Below are positions 48,201 to 60,560 of a DNA stretch of 64,000 bases, in pieces. This DNA comes from Plasmodium brasilianum. Taxonomy: Eukaryota > Apicomplexa > Aconoidasida > Haemosporida > Plasmodiidae. The notes under the pieces were generated by a model, which saw nothing but the letters and a program-made list of their open reading frames with translations, had not been told where the DNA came from and did not search any database. The stretch spans positions 248,001-312,000 of the forward strand of contig NC_090122.1 of the NCBI RefSeq assembly GCF_023973825.1, read 5' to 3'. The number at the start of each line of letters is the position of its first letter. Position 1 is the first letter of the stretch. Both the position numbers and the translations under genes were made by a program.

Positions 48201-51200
48201 TTTTTTTTTTTTTTTTGTTTTTCACACAAAGAACAAATCTGAATGTACAAAACAAATTTAAAAAAAATGTGCACTCACATAAATCTTTGTAGATTTAGCC
48301 AAATAATATATAATGCAATAAATAGCTATAGATTAAAAAATAAACAAATGAAACTATTTAAAAGTGTAAAGGATTATAGGCAAATATATGAAATGGAACG
48401 ACATACTAACATAATATATAAAACTGCAATATATAACTTTTCCATGTATTTTCAGGAGTTTTGTTCTTTATTTCGTAATTTTTAATGTAAAACCAATTAA
48501 ATGATATCAAAATTTTACTGCGAAGGATATATATATGTATATATATTTTTTTACTTTTTATGAGTTTTTCCCGCATTAATCGTACATATGAAGGCACACA
48601 TCATTAAATAAACGAATAAATAAACAAATAAACGAATAAATAAATAAATAAATAAATAAATATATATATATATATATATAAACATGTGTATAGAATTATT
48701 TTTAGTTAAAAAATTAAAATAATAAAGAAACTTATGTAATACAAAATTAAAGTGTCTTGAAAGTTACCTTTTTATTCTTCATAAATTATCTTATTATGAA
48801 CGAGTGTGTATAAAAACTCGACGAAGGTATAAAATATTCAAAGTAAATGGAACATTTTAACTCTCTTAAAAAATGTAAGCGTAACAAACATCTATTGTGG
48901 TTAATATAAAAAAATGTTATTATGGTTACCGTGTTAAACTCTCATCACTTATAATTTATTTACATCACCCTATTTCTTTCAATTACTAACTTATGGACAT
49001 ACACGTATAGCACATATATATATATGTATTTACGTATTTATGTATATATATATATATATATATATGTTTACGTATTGTGTACAAAAATATGTATATGTAA
49101 TAAACCTTATATTAAAAATTGTAAAATTTTTAAAATCGTGGCAACAGCAAACAAAAAAATATACATATAAATAAATACATATATGTAGTGTATTTGTTTT
49201 AATAAAATGTGAACTATTTTTTAATAGATTTTAGCTTTTTTTTTTTTTTTTAAATTTTGTAATTATATTTATTAAGTGTGTAGATTATGAAGAATAATAT
49301 GGATATAAACATGATATTAAAAGTTAATTTAAAATAATTTTTATTTCCTTTAAAAAATTAAAGATTCATATCTAAAACATTGAAGATAAAAGCTAAAATG
49401 TTATTTCTATCAAATGCAATTAATAGTGTATTATAAAATTAAAAAAAAATATAAATGATAATATAATTTTAAAAAAAAATTTTTTTTTTTTTCTTTTTGT
49501 TTTTTTTATTATTATAATCATGTCGCGGTTAAAAATATATAGTAGAATGCTGTTTTTTTTTTTTTTTTTCCGACATTTTTATTGTTTTTCATTTGAAGTG
49601 TGTGCATATAGTTTCAACAGTATCCTGGATTTTGTTCTGTGTGTAAAAGTAAATAATTTGAATATATTATAATATATAATATTTTTCAATATGTTTATAA
49701 GAAATTATACAATATTTGTAACAACGACATATGTAAAAAAAATAAATAAATAATAAATTGATAAATAAATTGGTAGATAAATAAATAAATAAACAAAATA
49801 ATAAACAAATATTTAAATAATAGATAAATAAATAGAAGGAAAATTAGAAAAAAATGTACATCGCATTATTTATAAAATGCAAAAATGTAGTGATAAATAT
49901 TTATCATTTAATTGTTAGAAGATTATTTAAATGGTACATACGTCGTTATAATATATTTAATTCAAAGGTGGTTGGGGAAAATTTACAATTATTTTATTTC
50001 ATTTCATTCTATATCATTTCACTTAATTTCATTATATTTTATTTCACTTAATTTAATTCAATTTTATTTCTCTTAATTTCATTCTATTATTTTTTTTTTT
50101 GACTTAATATCATTTTATATCATTTTATTTCACTTTATATTATATTATTTTTTTTTTTTTTTTGTGTGTGTGTGCAACACGTTATTTTTATTTTACTTTC
50201 TTTCAACTTCAATATTTTGAAGTATTTTAACCTTTATTATTGAATATCATAAAAATTATACTTTTAAAATTTATGACATGTTAAGGTAAAAGAACTATGG
50301 CATTTTGTATTTTTATTAAATGCTCTTTTTTCTCCATATTTTAAAACTGTAATCAGTAAATATATATTACACATGTGTTACATTAAAACACCTGTGTATA
50401 TTAAAAATAAGAAAAAATAATATTTTTTTTTCTAACAATTTTATAGAAATACTACGTGTATGTAGTACTTTTTTTTTCTGATATATTAATTTTATTTAAT
50501 CCGTTCGTAAAAACAATGTACATATTTAAAATATTATTACATGTTCAGAATATTAATGAAATACAAATACAGTGTTTTTTTTTCTTTTTTTTCTAGCTAA
50601 AATTGTATAGAAAAAAAGTTTATGATGTTACATACGTATATATACATATATATATATACAAATATACATATATATATAATCGAAAAATAGAAGAATTTTT
50701 TTTTTGCATTTTATTCTATATGAAAATCTAGAAATTTAACAAATTTAAATAAACAATTTCATGATTTTAATTTATTTTAAATAATTGAAGTTTCGATATC
50801 ATTGTTATTATAGTGGCAATATGTGCTATGTAGAATTGTTATTTTCACGTTACCATAATTGAGCAAATAAAAAGTGTATAGAACATTTACGCAGATTTTT
50901 TTTTCTTTTAATTTTTTTTTCTTTCATTCATCATTATCATCATATAATATACTGATTTTACAAAAAAGGGGGAAATAAGTTAAATTTGATATTAAAATAA
51001 AAACTAAAATTAGCACAAAAAGCAACGTCAAATTTTGCACTAAACGTAACGTCAAATTTTGCACCAAACATAACGTCAAATTTTGCACTAAACATAACAT
51101 CAAATTTTGCACTAAACATAACGTCAAATTTTGCACTAAACATAACGTCAAATTTTGCACAGATAATACAGTCAAAAATTGCACAAATAATACAGTCAAA

Positions 51201-52599
51201 AATTGCACAAATAATAAAGTCAAAAATTGAACAAATAATAAAGTCAAAAATTGCACAAATAATAACGTCAAAAAATTTCACAAATAATAACGTTAAATTT
51301 CAGGTAAAAATTCTCAGACATTTCATAAAAAATGTGAATATAAAAACTTATCAAATGAGAGTTACAAGAATTAAATCTTCCTATTATTATAGCAACAATG
51401 ATGGAAAATATATAAAAAAATTTTTTTAATATATATTCTTCATTTTATATATTCCGTTTTCCCAATACTTGAAATTGAGAGATTTAATTAGTTTTCTTTA
51501 ATTATGTTAGTGTAATTTATATACATATTTGTATATTCTATTTTTGTGATTATCTATCAAAACGTTCCCTAATATAATTGATATTTTTTTAGGAATATAA
51601 GCCGACGCTGTTAATAACATATAATTATTAAATAGAAATCGCGACAAAAGGAATAGATCCCGTAGTAGAAATAAAATTTATTAGAGTCATCATGCGTACA
51701 ATTACACAACAATACACCTCTAATTTACTAGTTATGTATCAGTAAAAGCGGAAAAAATTATCTATATAATTTCATATGTTTTTTACCTGTATGGGCATTA
51801 TCGTTATAACATAACCAAAAAAAGATTTTTTATATTATTAAAGCTCCATCTATCTCCCCCTTTTACACACAGGATTCATTGTAATAAAAAGAAAGTTGTA
51901 CATACATATATCCATATATACATATACGCATACATATAAGCATATAAGTAAATTAGATAAGATTATTTTAACAGAATATTGTAAATATAAAAAATATACA
52001 ATATGTTAGAAATATTTCAGCGATGCATATATTATTTTTGCTTAGCACTGTAGAAAAAGCAAATATTTAATTCTTCTTCTTTTTAGTACTCAGAATTGTT
52101 ACATTAATTTGTCACTTTACAATATTTTAAAAGTTTAATGCATTAAAGGAATATCAAAATTAAAAAAAAGGAAAAATTCATTAAAAGTATTGTGAAACGA
52201 CGAATAAATAAAATCATAAAAAGACAAAGGATATTCAGTTTATATGTGGGAGATAAATCCAACTAAACAATTGAGAAATGTATCAAATCGTTTTATGAAA
52301 AAAAAAAAAAAAAAACCTATACACATACATATGTATTTACGTGTATATGCATAGATTTATATATACACACAAGCCTTGGGCCAAAATTGAATTATTTTAA
52401 CGGTAAACGAAAAATAATTGCAAATAACTCCTCGAATTGGGGCAAGCATATAAATGTAAGAAAAAAAAAAAATCCATACAAGTAAATTAAAATAGGATTA
52501 ATTTAATTTTTAAGAAGTATAGAAAGTGTATTGTATATGGGCCAGTGGTGGGGGATAAAATTACAAATGAGTTAAAAATTTTAAGACACACACATATGT

Positions 52600-52651
<52 letters not shown>

Positions 52652-53016
52652 TCATTTTTTTATTTTTTATTTTTTATTTTAATGTAAATAGAAGCGACGA
52701 GTCAAACACTAGGGTAGGTGTTTTTCCCTCCAAAATGGTTTTATTTTGAGGACATATAACTTGATACTAGACATGCACATATGTCTACATGTATGCATAT
52801 GTACATATATGTTTATATATGTACACAACTGAATGAGCGCTCATGCATGTGATCACTGCCCTTTTTCAATAACGTATTTTTTAACATCTTCGCACGTTTT
52901 ATAATTCTAAATTAAGGATTATTTCTCTATGCGTGATATACATTTTATGAATGATTAAAAAAAAAAAATAAAAAAAAAGAGGGGGAAATTACAATATATA
53001 ACTACTCCTTTATTTC
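43166..53016. other. Near-10-kb gene-poor tract upstream of the AP2 gene
   Basis: Lies on the 5' side of the AP2 gene and the 3' side of the MscS gene. It contains (AT)n arrays (45154-45200, 52605-52645), a (GTATAT) tract at 44080-44200, many A/T runs and the 24-bp minisatellite at 51024-51288. ORFs at 48243-48485 (+, 80 codons) and 49854-50051 (+) have ATGs but no coding bias or motif I can recognise. The AP2 promoter and 5' UTR must lie at its left end. No RNA gene is apparent. Confidence 0.7.
51024..51288. repeat. 24-bp minisatellite with two sequence classes, 11 copies
   Basis: The first six copies contain gtcaaattttgcac; the next five contain gtcaaaaattgcac or close variants. The break is sharp: one hybrid copy (51144-51167, gcacagataat) joins the classes. 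Two minus-strand frames stay open (115 and 107 codons) with an 8-residue periodicity; because flanks are not coding-like I treat it as non-coding. Confidence 0.9.
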
Positions 53017-56000
53017 TTATTTTATTTTTTTATTAAAACTATTTTTATGTGGAATTTTTTTCACATTGCCCATATTTGTAAATCTTTGATTTCGGTTATG
53101 AAGATTAGAAAAGTGTTTAACGCATTCAAAACTGTCATAACCGGAAGAGCTATCATAAGAGATATCATCATTTTCATTGTCATTCATTTGTAATGGCTGT
53201 TCATAATTATGTATGGTATTAGGTGGGTTTCGTGCATTATTACAATAAGCAATATCATCATTTATGTTACTGTTATAAGTGGGATAAATTATATCAGCTA
53301 CTGTATTTTCCCTGCAGACATATATGTCGTTTTGTTCTATCCTTACTTGACTAACTTCCAGGTTGTCATATCCATTTGAGTTTTTCTTCCGTGGAACAGC
53401 GGCATAATACATATTATATTTGTTGTGGTCTAAAACGCTATCATAATTGCTGTAATAAGAATTCCTATTACATTTGTTCCAGTTATTTTGTGGGTTATTC
53501 ATTTTATCATTTTTAATAGCTTCATCCGATATGGAGAGCGTACAAACGTCATCTGATGAGTAAAATAATTCGTTTGAATGATTAGTACTGATGTTAGTAT
53601 TAACAGTAGTAGCATCAGTAGCTGTGATAGCATCCATAGCAGTGGTAGTGACAAACTTAGGCATAGAAGTATTATTTCTAGCGCACCTATTTCTATAACT
53701 CTCGGTCTGCATGTCGAAATTGCTCTTCAGGAATTCATCATCCTTGTGCAGGTCCAATTTTGGATTATGGGTCCATTCGTGCGCTACATTTTTTGTATAT
53801 CCTTGTGCACTTTTGGCATTTTCCCTCCCCCGTCTTCTGTACAATCGAGCATAGTCATTGATATTATCAGCACAAAAGTTGTTGGACCGTTCTTTAAAAA
53901 ATCTGATAACGGTGTTGTTTGTTCCGTTATGAGTCATTCTATTCTCAGAACAGTTGTCATTATCTCTATAATACTTATCATGTTGAGGGAACATCCTTCC
54001 ACTCTTTTCATAATGAAATGAACCGAATTCTCTTTTATGCCTAGCAGATGGCATAAAAAGCTGGTTTCTACCTTCCTTGGGGGGCGACGAATAGTCGTAT
54101 TGCTTGTTTCTATTTATTTTTAAATTATTATTATTGATATTATTATTAACGTTACTGTTAACATTACTATTAACAGTGTTAATATTATTATTAACGCCGC
54201 TGTTGTTATGAGTACTATTAGTGTCTATAATGTTAAGAGGAGCGGTAAATCCAACTTTCTGTGTTGGGAGTCTATAGGATATATTTAATAGTCTTAATTG
54301 TAGAATTATAAAGTCATATATGTCGGTTCTTAACTCAAACACCTTTCTCCAGTTACCCCATCCTTCAACACATTTGATCCAAAAGCTAATTTCATAAAAA
54401 TGACCTGGTTGTAATGAATAACCAAAATATAGATTTTTCGTTTTGCAAAAATCACTTGGTCTACTGTCAACTAGGAATTGTAAACTTTTTCTTAATTCCT
54501 TTAGAGCTAGTAGAGGGGTATTAATATCTACCTTAAAAGCTATATCTATATATGCATTTTTGGATCTACTTTCATTATATATTTTAGCATTACTTAATTT
54601 TGAATTTTCATATATAACAATTTTTCCAGTCGTAGTTTCAAATTCAGTGGTATATGTTTTTATTTTTTTAATATACATTGCCTCTCCTCCATCAAGTCTT
54701 ATTCTATCTCCTATATTATACGGATTTGAAAAAGCAATAAATATAACGGATGTAATAAAATTTGTATACATATAACTTAATATAACTGTAACTGCTGTTA
54801 TAAATGCTGCTCCAGTAACTATAATAGTATCAGCAGATACACCAAATATAAATAATAAAACAACTGAAGCAAGAAAAGATAATAAAATAGACATTAATCT
54901 TCTAACCAATTTTAATATACTCTCTTGACCTTTTAAACTTTTTATAAATTTCTTTCGGCATGTTATAGCTCTCATTACTGCATTTCGAAACATAATAATA
55001 TCAATTTTACCATGACCAGATAAATCAAATTCTTTCATAAATTCATCTGCATCTTCAGGTTTTAAAAACACTTCAATCATATCTTTTGTTACATATTCAT
55101 TTCCATTTATATTTAATTGCATTGGCCTAGTAACGTTCATAATAAATGGATCATCTATTTCTAAGGATATATCTTTTTTAATTCTACTGAATCTTTCTTT
55201 TTTATTTCTCTTTAAACATAAGCAACTACGTATATTCATTCTTTTATTTTCTTTAAGTCTTTTTACATTTATAGCATCACTTCGTTCTAATAGATTCATT
55301 TCTTCGTTTAATAAATGCGAGTGATAAAAATAGGTGTTTTTATTATTTCCTGATCCTTTATTTTTCATTTTTTTACTAATTTTGCTCGTCTCATTTACCA
55401 TATTCTTTTTTCTCCTTTCAGGATAATACATTATGTTAGAATTGTTTGCATCTCTGACAGTTGATTCCTTATTATTAGTATCATTTAGCATGTTTGCTGT
55501 ACTCTCTATTATTATGTTACTTCCCTTATTTTTTGTTTTTTCTCTATCTGTAGGTAATAAAGAACTGCCTAATACTCCCTCTTTATTGAACACTACTCTA
55601 CTGTTTTTTCCCCCTCCCCCAGCACCACTCTCTTCGTAATCGCACATCCTATAGCACTTTTTAACTCTACCCTTTGTACTACCATTACATCCCTTATTTA
55701 TGAAGCCCACATGAACTTCATCACCTCCATCGGTTCTATCACCAACATCACTACCATTACCCTCATCATTACTTCCATTTTCTTTCCTTTCCATTTCCCT
55801 ATTATGCAAAGAGTCTGATGTATATTTTTTTTTCAATACATCCTCAATAGAGAGATCCTTTATTTGCACCTTCATACTTTTGTAATTTTCTAGATTTGGG
55901 TAGAAATTCCGCTCTTCCTTACCGTTATTAATGTCAGCCCCAGTACCTCCTGCACCACCGGCTGTAGCACTAACACTGGGTCCAACCTCAAAAGCATATT

Positions 56001-58596
56001 TGTCATTCGCTTCGCTATTGTAACCCTTCTCTCCATGTATCTCCTTATCCTTTTGCTCACTTATTATTCCTGATAAAGACGGGGTAATGCGTATGTTAAA
56101 TTGGGTTCTCCTCATCTTCGAATAGGCTTTATTCGAATTATCGTTACCATCATCGTTATCGTGTGTATCATTCTTATCAATCTTACCATTCGCATCTGGA
56201 TCCACCTTCTTTCCTATATTTCCTTCCCCTTTTTCAACAAAATTTTCTACATGTATGGCCCTTTTGGTATCATTATCACTTCCCCCCTTCTCCATTCTGC
56301 TTATAACTGCATTTATTGCACCCCTACCGTCAGTGTTGCTAATCTGTACCAACTCCGAATGATCCATATGGTCATTCATTCTCGTTATTCTCGAAATACT
56401 CGATGTTTTTTCCACGTTTGACACGTTTGATGTATTTAATGCACATGCGTTCTCCTCTTCCCTCACGTGAGCTTTCCCAGAATTGTTTAAACCTCCTCCT
56501 TTGTTTTCTTCTTTCGTGTCTTTCACTATGGCATTTTTTCTTTTGTTGTTTGAACTCGCTACATAAATGGGTCGCTGCTCACAGTCTTCGTTTCGAACCA
56601 CTCCACCATAATTATCACCACCATAATTATCACCACCATAATTATCACCACCATAATTATCACCACCGTAATTATCACCACCATACTTACCAGCACCAAG
56701 GTTACCTTCACAATGTTCACCCTGATCATCTATATCAGCACCGCTTTCCTTCAGATTACCACTATTATGAGTACTAATCTGATCAGTATGCTGCTTACCC
56801 TTTAACATAGCTAATTTGTTATCTTCCTTACTACCTTCTCTATTTTCATTTGTTTCCTCCAATTTAACTACTTGAGGGGACGTACCTCTACTGCTATTCC
56901 TTACGCTCCTCTTGGGTTTAAACTTACGTTTCGCTTTAGATTTAGACCTGTTCATGGATTGGGGTTCATTTGCTCGTACCGATTGATGTGCCTCTCCTTG
57001 TGCTTCACCCCTGTCCGTATGTCCATCCCTGATATCTTCACATTTGACCGCATCCTGATCGATATCATTAAAAATATTTTCTAGGTTAATTTTTGTATGT
57101 GCCTTGCTATCCAGGTCCAACTTATTTATTGCATTCTTATTATTATAAAGAAAAGAGCTCTTTTTTGTTTGTGCACTGGACGTTTTATGTAAATGTAAGC
57201 CTAACATATTTCTACTGGGTGAAAACTCGTCGGATGAAATATTATTATTCATTGGAGTACCAGTAAATGCATATGTATCATTTTTTTCCTGGTAATACAT
57301 TTTCAATGACATGATAACTTGCCTAAACAATATTTCACTTGCACTCTTAACTGCATTTTTATTTGTTAAGGCAATACTATTATTTAATAAAAAAATAAGA
57401 GGAGATGTATTAACCACATAATGACAAGCTAACCAATTTTTAATAGAAGAAGTTTCGGACTTGACAATATTTTTAGCTTCAAAAATAGGTGGTAATAATA
57501 ATTTCATAGCATTTTTTTTATTTTTATTATTCATTGTTATTTTACAACATGTACAATTTCTAGGCAAATTTTTAAATAACAATAATTCTGCTTTTTCTTG
57601 TATGAACTTCTTACTAATATCATTGGTTTCAATTTGTCTAATAATCCTTTCATCTTGATATAATTCATATCCAAATAAAGATCTAATAGTTTCTTGTTTA
57701 TCAGCTACAAACATAAACCATTCAATATTAAATTTACGTAATATACCATATTTCCTTAAATACCGACCTAACAAATCATGGGCATTCATTAAAAAACCTA
57801 ATTCAAAAATAAAAGATATGATAGAAAGAAAAAGTAAACGTGCTGCAAATACGATATATAATAATATAGGGAATGTAATTAGCCAGTGGACGCTGTTTAA
57901 AAATATAAATGGATTTTGTTCATCTTTATATCCAAAAATTCTTAACACGTAATAATTTCCATTATCATTCACACCATTTTTTAAAACCATATTACTACGC
58001 CAATATATTATTTGAGCTGATGACCATAACAGATATACTAGTTCTGGGTCTACAGTATTGTAAAATGCAGCACATAATGCACTTGGCTGTAACAACTTTT
58101 CAAATATTATTTTCTGAACAAGTGCATGAATAATCATAATTATCGAAAAGGAAGCTATATTAATACTTAATATTAAAAAACTACAATATATACTTCCAAA
58201 AATAAATCCCCTATTATATTTCGGTTCAGATATAGGATCATGCGTATTCGGTTCTGATAATGAACTTAAACTAACACAAAGAATTACCAGGTTCATAAAA
58301 AAATGTATAACAAACCATAGCCAAGGTGATAAATCAGGAAATATAATAGACAAAATTCTTATTATTATATCACCTAATGTTTCACTCTCACTTTCATCTT
58401 CTTCTTCTTCATCTTCTTGTAAAAACTGAGCATTGTATGAAGACTTTTGAATATATAAATTTACTGCATTTATTCTATCTTGCTTGTTCATATATGACCT
58501 AGACACATCCATTATCAGGGACTGCGGATATTTCGATTTGGAAATACCCTTATAGTTTTCGTCCTTCGAATAGCTCATTCTTGGCTCTCTACGCAT
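53017..58596 (-). CDS. Mechanosensitive ion channel, MscS/MSL type
   Basis: 1,859-residue membrane protein of the MscS family, which opens in response to membrane tension and helps balance osmotic stress or Ca2+. Hydrophobic N-terminal segments at about 90-330 (WLWFVIHFFMNLVILCVSL, FGSIYCSFLILSINIASF, WLITFPILLYIVFAARLLFL) precede a ~600-residue hydrophilic insert with six GGDNY repeats. An EF-hand-like loop FDLSGHGKIDIIMF lies near 1193-1206; its position 12 is Met instead of Glu/Asp, so Ca2+ binding may be weak. The MscS core (about 1230-1365) has two membrane helices, pore-region GAAFITAVTVILSYMYTN and the signature IAFSNPYNIGDRIRLDGG, then the beta domain. The Asn-rich C-terminus (~450 residues) has no recognised domain. 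ATG 58596; a second Met at 58578 is possible. Intronless. Location (plasma membrane, apicoplast or other) cannot be told. Confidence 0.93.
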   Translation of the reverse strand: MRREPRMSYSKDENYKGISKSKYPQSLIMDVSRSYMNKQDRINAVNLYIQKSSYNAQFLQEDEEEEDESESETLGDIIIRILSIIFPDLSPWLWFVIHFFMNLVILCVSLSSLSEPNTHDPISEPKYNRGFIFGSIYCSFLILSINIASFSIIMIIHALVQKIIFEKLLQPSALCAAFYNTVDPELVYLLWSSAQIIYWRSNMVLKNGVNDNGNYYVLRIFGYKDEQNPFIFLNSVHWLITFPILLYIVFAARLLFLSIISFIFELGFLMNAHDLLGRYLRKYGILRKFNIEWFMFVADKQETIRSLFGYELYQDERIIRQIETNDISKKFIQEKAELLLFKNLPRNCTCCKITMNNKNKKNAMKLLLPPIFEAKNIVKSETSSIKNWLACHYVVNTSPLIFLLNNSIALTNKNAVKSASEILFRQVIMSLKMYYQEKNDTYAFTGTPMNNNISSDEFSPSRNMLGLHLHKTSSAQTKKSSFLYNNKNAINKLDLDSKAHTKINLENIFNDIDQDAVKCEDIRDGHTDRGEAQGEAHQSVRANEPQSMNRSKSKAKRKFKPKRSVRNSSRGTSPQVVKLEETNENREGSKEDNKLAMLKGKQHTDQISTHNSGNLKESGADIDDQGEHCEGNLGAGKYGGDNYGGDNYGGDNYGGDNYGGDNYGGVVRNEDCEQRPIYVASSNNKRKNAIVKDTKEENKGGGLNNSGKAHVREEENACALNTSNVSNVEKTSSISRITRMNDHMDHSELVQISNTDGRGAINAVISRMEKGGSDNDTKRAIHVENFVEKGEGNIGKKVDPDANGKIDKNDTHDNDDGNDNSNKAYSKMRRTQFNIRITPSLSGIISEQKDKEIHGEKGYNSEANDKYAFEVGPSVSATAGGAGGTGADINNGKEERNFYPNLENYKSMKVQIKDLSIEDVLKKKYTSDSLHNREMERKENGSNDEGNGSDVGDRTDGGDEVHVGFINKGCNGSTKGRVKKCYRMCDYEESGAGGGGKNSRVVFNKEGVLGSSLLPTDREKTKNKGSNIIIESTANMLNDTNNKESTVRDANNSNIMYYPERRKKNMVNETSKISKKMKNKGSGNNKNTYFYHSHLLNEEMNLLERSDAINVKRLKENKRMNIRSCLCLKRNKKERFSRIKKDISLEIDDPFIMNVTRPMQLNINGNEYVTKDMIEVFLKPEDADEFMKEFDLSGHGKIDIIMFRNAVMRAITCRKKFIKSLKGQESILKLVRRLMSILLSFLASVVLLFIFGVSADTIIVTGAAFITAVTVILSYMYTNFITSVIFIAFSNPYNIGDRIRLDGGEAMYIKKIKTYTTEFETTTGKIVIYENSKLSNAKIYNESRSKNAYIDIAFKVDINTPLLALKELRKSLQFLVDSRPSDFCKTKNLYFGYSLQPGHFYEISFWIKCVEGWGNWRKVFELRTDIYDFIILQLRLLNISYRLPTQKVGFTAPLNIIDTNSTHNNSGVNNNINTVNSNVNSNVNNNINNNNLKINRNKQYDYSSPPKEGRNQLFMPSARHKREFGSFHYEKSGRMFPQHDKYYRDNDNCSENRMTHNGTNNTVIRFFKERSNNFCADNINDYARLYRRRGRENAKSAQGYTKNVAHEWTHNPKLDLHKDDEFLKSNFDMQTESYRNRCARNNTSMPKFVTTTAMDAITATDATTVNTNISTNHSNELFYSSDDVCTLSISDEAIKNDKMNNPQNNWNKCNRNSYYSNYDSVLDHNKYNMYYAAVPRKKNSNGYDNLEVSQVRIEQNDIYVCRENTVADIIYPTYNSNINDDIAYCNNARNPPNTIHNYEQPLQMNDNENDDISYDSSSGYDSFECVKHFSNLHNRNQRFTNMGNVKKIPHKNSFNKKIK
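56603..56692. repeat. 15-bp coding repeat, Gly-Gly-Asp-Asn-Tyr
   Basis: Five to six tandem copies of accaccataattatc-type units encode GGDNY in the cytosolic insert of the MscS protein; one copy has a silent g (ccgtaatt). Confidence 0.88.
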
Positions 58597-59816
58597 ATAT
58601 ACGTATACGAATATGTATATATATATATACGTATTTTTTTTTTTCTCCCTTAGGTTGTACGCTGCATATGGGTAATTCCGCGGAGGTTTATTTCTCTGAC
58701 GTGATCTCTTATCCTTACCGCTTTATTTTATTATTTTATTTTTTTTTTTTTTCTTCCTCACTCCTAAATGACATCTACCCTTTGTCTTAATATTTCTGTT
58801 CTTTTTCCAGATGATTTGATTTGCCTCCTTATATAATATTTACTTGACAATATATTTTTTTTTTTTTTATGCTTCCCTTTAGTTTTTCTTATTTCCCCCT
58901 TTAAAAAATGGTCCTTTGTGTTTCTCTGCCAAAGTAAGTTCAATTTGTATGTATGTATGTATGTATATATTCCTTTCTCTTTCGCTTGCAATTTTATCTT
59001 ATGTGCAGGTATATGTGGATGTGCACGTATGGGCGAAAATATACATATAAATACATACATACATAAGTATACATATACATACACATATATATGCGTATAT
59101 TTTTTTTCACCTGTTTTCCCCTTTTCTCCTTAACCTTATACGCAAATATTTTTTGTCTCCACGTATTTTAATCGCCTTTTTAAAAGATTATGAATTTAAT
59201 AGAAAGAAGAAAGTTTAGACAAGCAAAATTTTCATCATGGAGGGAGGAAAAAAGCTTTCCTCTCTATATCCCTCTTTCTATCCCTCTTTCTTTTGTTTTT
59301 TTTCTTTTTTTTGTAAATTTCATGACTTCACGTAAATAACTAAAGATATAAATTTACGCAAACAGCTATGGACATATATCCACATACATGCATGCATGCG
59401 TACGTTCGTACATACATACATATATATTCACTCATTTGTGTTATATGGGTATATATCTTTTTTATATTACCATACAAAGAAATTTTATAAATATATTCAT
59501 GACTGCTTGTAACAAAACAACTGCTTTTCCCCTTATGCCAGTTAGGTATAAGGAAAATAATTACACGTTTCCCGTCAAGTCTCACGTTCGAAGGGTACAT
59601 ACATAGACGTACATGTGTGAGTATGTACATGAGTGTGTGTATTTGTGTGTGTGTGTGTATGTGTGCGTACTTCAGCGGATGCATAACCTTTTGCTATGCG
59701 CGCTATAAATATTTTTGCAAGAATATTACATGTATTATATGTGCGAAATGCAGTTTACTTGAGGCAGAGCTTTTATAATTGGTTCCAGCTTACCTCAGTA
59801 GATGCCAATCCTAATT

Positions 59817-59958
59817 AACATATTGCAGTCAACATTTACCGGTCAACATATTGCAGTCAACATTTACCGGTCAACATATTGCAGTCAACATTTACCGGTC
59901 AACAGTTTGCAGTCAACATTTACCAGTCAACAGTTTGCAGTCAACATTTTGCAATCAA
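59817..59958. repeat. 28-bp minisatellite, about five copies
   Basis: Unit includes caacatattgcagtcaacat followed by ttaccggt; the last copies change catattgc to cagtttgc and ccggt to ccagt. It gives a plus-strand ORF (59802-60002) that reads through the repeat and is not considered a gene. Confidence 0.9.
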
Positions 59959-60295
59959 CGGTTAACAAGGCAGATTTAATAAACCGCTTTAACGGAATAT
60001 AACCCCCAAAAAAATATGCTCAAAGCGTGTAATTTGTAAAGTAGGGTCAAAATGATTGACAGCTTTTTAAAAAAAAAAAAAAAGAAAAAAAAAAAAATAC
60101 ACGATTTGTTACATTTAAATATTCAAGTGTGCATATTTGGTTTTTGAATTATTCATATGAAAGGCAGCTCTCAAAAAACTGAGAAATTAAGCTATGAATT
60201 GTAGGAAATTGAAAAGATTAATACGTTGTACAAATACACAAAAGTTAACAAAGGTAACAACATGAATGTTTGAAAAAAAAAAAAAAATTAAAATA

Positions 60296-60560
60296 AGTAA
60301 ATAAACAAGCAAACAAAGAGATAAATGAATGCCCAAACAAACAAAGAGATATACGAATGAACAAACAAACAAACAAACAAACAAATAAACGAATAAACGA
60401 ATAAACGAATAAACGAATAAACAAATAAACGAATAAACGAATAAACGAATAAACAAATAAACGAATAAATGAATAAACAAATAAAAGAATAAACAAATAA
60501 ACGAATAAACGAATAAACAATCAAATAAACGAATGAACAAACAAATAAATAAACGCATGA
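60296..60560. repeat. aaataaacg / aaacaaat short tandem repeats
   Basis: Tetranucleotide-derived array (aaac, gaat, aaat in 8-bp combinations). Opposite-strand frames are Phe/Leu/Val/Tyr-rich ORFs of 91-128 codons, which are artefacts of the repeat. Confidence 0.88.

Noticed and set aside
48243..48485. 80-codon plus-strand ORF in the AP2 upstream desert
   Set aside because: Has an ATG and mixed composition but no neighbours, splice partners or recognisable motif; such lengths occur by chance in 10 kb of stop-poor poly-A sequence.
50924..51281. Possible 115-codon repeat protein on the minus strand
   Set aside because: Open frames follow from a 24-bp repeat lacking reverse stops; two frames are open equally and the flanks are not coding-like.
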